Below are positions 6,243 to 6,736 of a DNA stretch of 6,736 bases, one piece after another (the stretch's first letter is position 1; the number at the start of each line of letters is the position of its first letter). Under the pieces are notes generated by a model, which saw only the letters and a list, made by a program, of their open reading frames with translations, did not search any database and was not told the origin of the DNA. Made by a program: the position numbers and the translations under genes. Source of the DNA: Rhodobiaceae bacterium (GTDB taxonomy: Bacteria > Pseudomonadota > Alphaproteobacteria > Micropepsales > Micropepsaceae); assembly GCA_009885515.1 (NCBI GenBank), contig VFKO01000192.1, forward strand, positions 1 through 6,736, read 5' to 3'.

Positions 6243-6413
6243 TTGAGCGCCCTGACCAAATTTCTTCGACGCTTGGCTTCCAACGAAAGCGGAGCAACCG
6301 CCATCGAATACGGCCTGATCGTGTCGCTGATTTTCTTGGCGATTATCACGGCTATGAGTTCGGTCGCCGATAAGAACAACGCCATGTATGCGGTGATCTC
6401 AGGCGCGATGTGA
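6243..6413 (+). CDS. flp: Flp-type type IVb prepilin
   Basis: Major-pilin subunit of Flp/Tad pili (surface attachment, biofilm), inserted in the inner membrane, processed by a prepilin peptidase and assembled by the Tad machinery. The 56-residue product is typical in length. It has a basic leader (LTKFLRRLASNESG), the processing site after Gly17, and the mature start ATAIEYGLI with Glu22 at +5 and Tyr23 at +6, the family signature, followed by a hydrophobic helix to about residue 42 and a short C-terminal tail (NNAMYAVISGAM). The mature pilin would have 39 residues. The start is TTG at 6243, with GAGG at 6233-6236 six nt upstream; no in-frame ATG suits the leader. It is probably transcribed alone or as the first gene of a pilus cluster, since no tad/cpa gene follows in the window. 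A CtrA-like box precedes it. Confidence 0.9.
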   Translation: MSALTKFLRRLASNESGATAIEYGLIVSLIFLAIITAMSSVADKNNAMYAVISGAM

Positions 6414-6736
6414 TCGCATAATTTACTGGCGCTGCGCCTGAATTCTTTGCCAGACTGCGCGGCAGATGACCATTGTCAATCCTGCGCCTCTCTCCGCTGC
6501 GCCGCAACGCCAGCCTGGCACCGTTGTTCATCGGAGGCGGGGCGGGGTCGCCTTTGGGCTTTGCGCCGCTAATGCAGACGCTGGGCTGGATTGTCATTAT
6601 TGCGTTGCCGTTGTCGGCGTTGCTGATGGTCAGGTTTGTGCCGGAGCCCCGGGCGGTTGCGCATGGCATGATTTCATGAAAGCAGGGCGTAAAAATTGCT
6701 GCGCGCAACGAGCCATTCATGAGGTTGCTGGCGGCG
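6414..6736. other. Region without a complete gene after the pilin gene
   Basis: Apart from the possible transporter remnant, nothing firm is visible in these 323 bases. No T-tailed hairpin follows the pilin gene. An ATG at 6719-6721 (MRLLAA) could begin a gene running off the right edge, but six codons and no clear Shine-Dalgarno are not enough to call it. Confidence 0.4.
6470..6679 (+). pseudogene. Probable C-terminal remnant of a multi-spanning membrane protein (MFS-like)
   Basis: The frame is open only from a stop at 6467-6469 to the TGA at 6677-6679. The roughly 69 encoded residues resemble the end of a transporter: a Gly-rich stretch (APLFIGGGAGSPLGFAPLM), one strong membrane helix (GWIVIIALPLSALLMVRFV) and a short polar tail (PEPRAVAHG). 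GC is high at third codon positions, as in real genes here. There is no ATG start, no good ribosome site and no upstream part of such a protein, so a decayed gene fragment is the best reading. The MFS link rests on general appearance and is weak. A chance open frame is the alternative. Confidence 0.33.

Noticed and set aside
6352..6720. Minus-strand open frame of 122 codons over the end of the pilin gene
   Set aside because: It overlaps the clear Flp pilin gene in antisense, has no recognisable domain and looks like a shadow.
6466..6736. Frame open from ATG 6466 to the right edge, about 90 codons
   Set aside because: The translation (many Cys, Ala and Gly, no recognisable motif) looks like an out-of-frame read; another frame of the same DNA gives a more protein-like membrane segment, and there is no good ribosome site.

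Overview
The window looks like a chromosomal piece from a GC-rich alphaproteobacterium. The ArgJ sequence resembles the forms I know from Hyphomicrobiales and relatives, argJ is followed directly by mutT, and the small Flp pilin gene is preceded by a perfect CtrA-type box (TTAA-N7-TTAA), a hallmark of alphaproteobacterial cell-cycle control. The genus cannot be fixed from the sequence alone.

Left part (1-4181, minus strand): a compact copper/silver efflux operon, transcribed right to left. In order of transcription it encodes a small secreted Cys-rich protein (4181-3819), a FixH/YtkA-like lipoprotein (3746-3345), a CusB-type periplasmic adaptor (3340-1973) and a CusA-type RND pump (1976 to beyond the left edge). 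The last three genes are tightly packed, with a 4-nt gap and then a 4-nt ATGA overlap. CusA and CusB would form the inner-membrane and periplasmic parts of a tripartite exporter. The two small exported proteins probably handle or sense metal in the periplasm. No outer-membrane channel, CusF or regulator gene lies in the window.

Middle (4182-4418): a 237-bp divergent intergenic region holding a probable argJ promoter and a 24-bp dyad that could be an operator. No convincing promoter for the minus-strand operon was found.

Right part (4419-6156, plus strand): argJ (ornithine acetyltransferase, arginine biosynthesis) followed after 7 nt by mutT (Nudix 8-oxo-dGTP hydrolase), probably one transcript. 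Then comes an 86-bp gap with the CtrA-like box and a 56-codon Flp-type prepilin gene with a TTG start (6243-6413). The last 323 bp hold only what looks like the C-terminal remnant of a multi-spanning membrane protein, possibly an MFS transporter. No complete gene is visible there.

Most of the window is ordinary. The points most worth a second look are the CtrA-like box before the pilin gene, the tandem metal-binding domains of CusB with one copy stripped of its methionines, the uncharacterised Cys-rich first gene of the efflux operon, and the hairpin between the first two operon genes.
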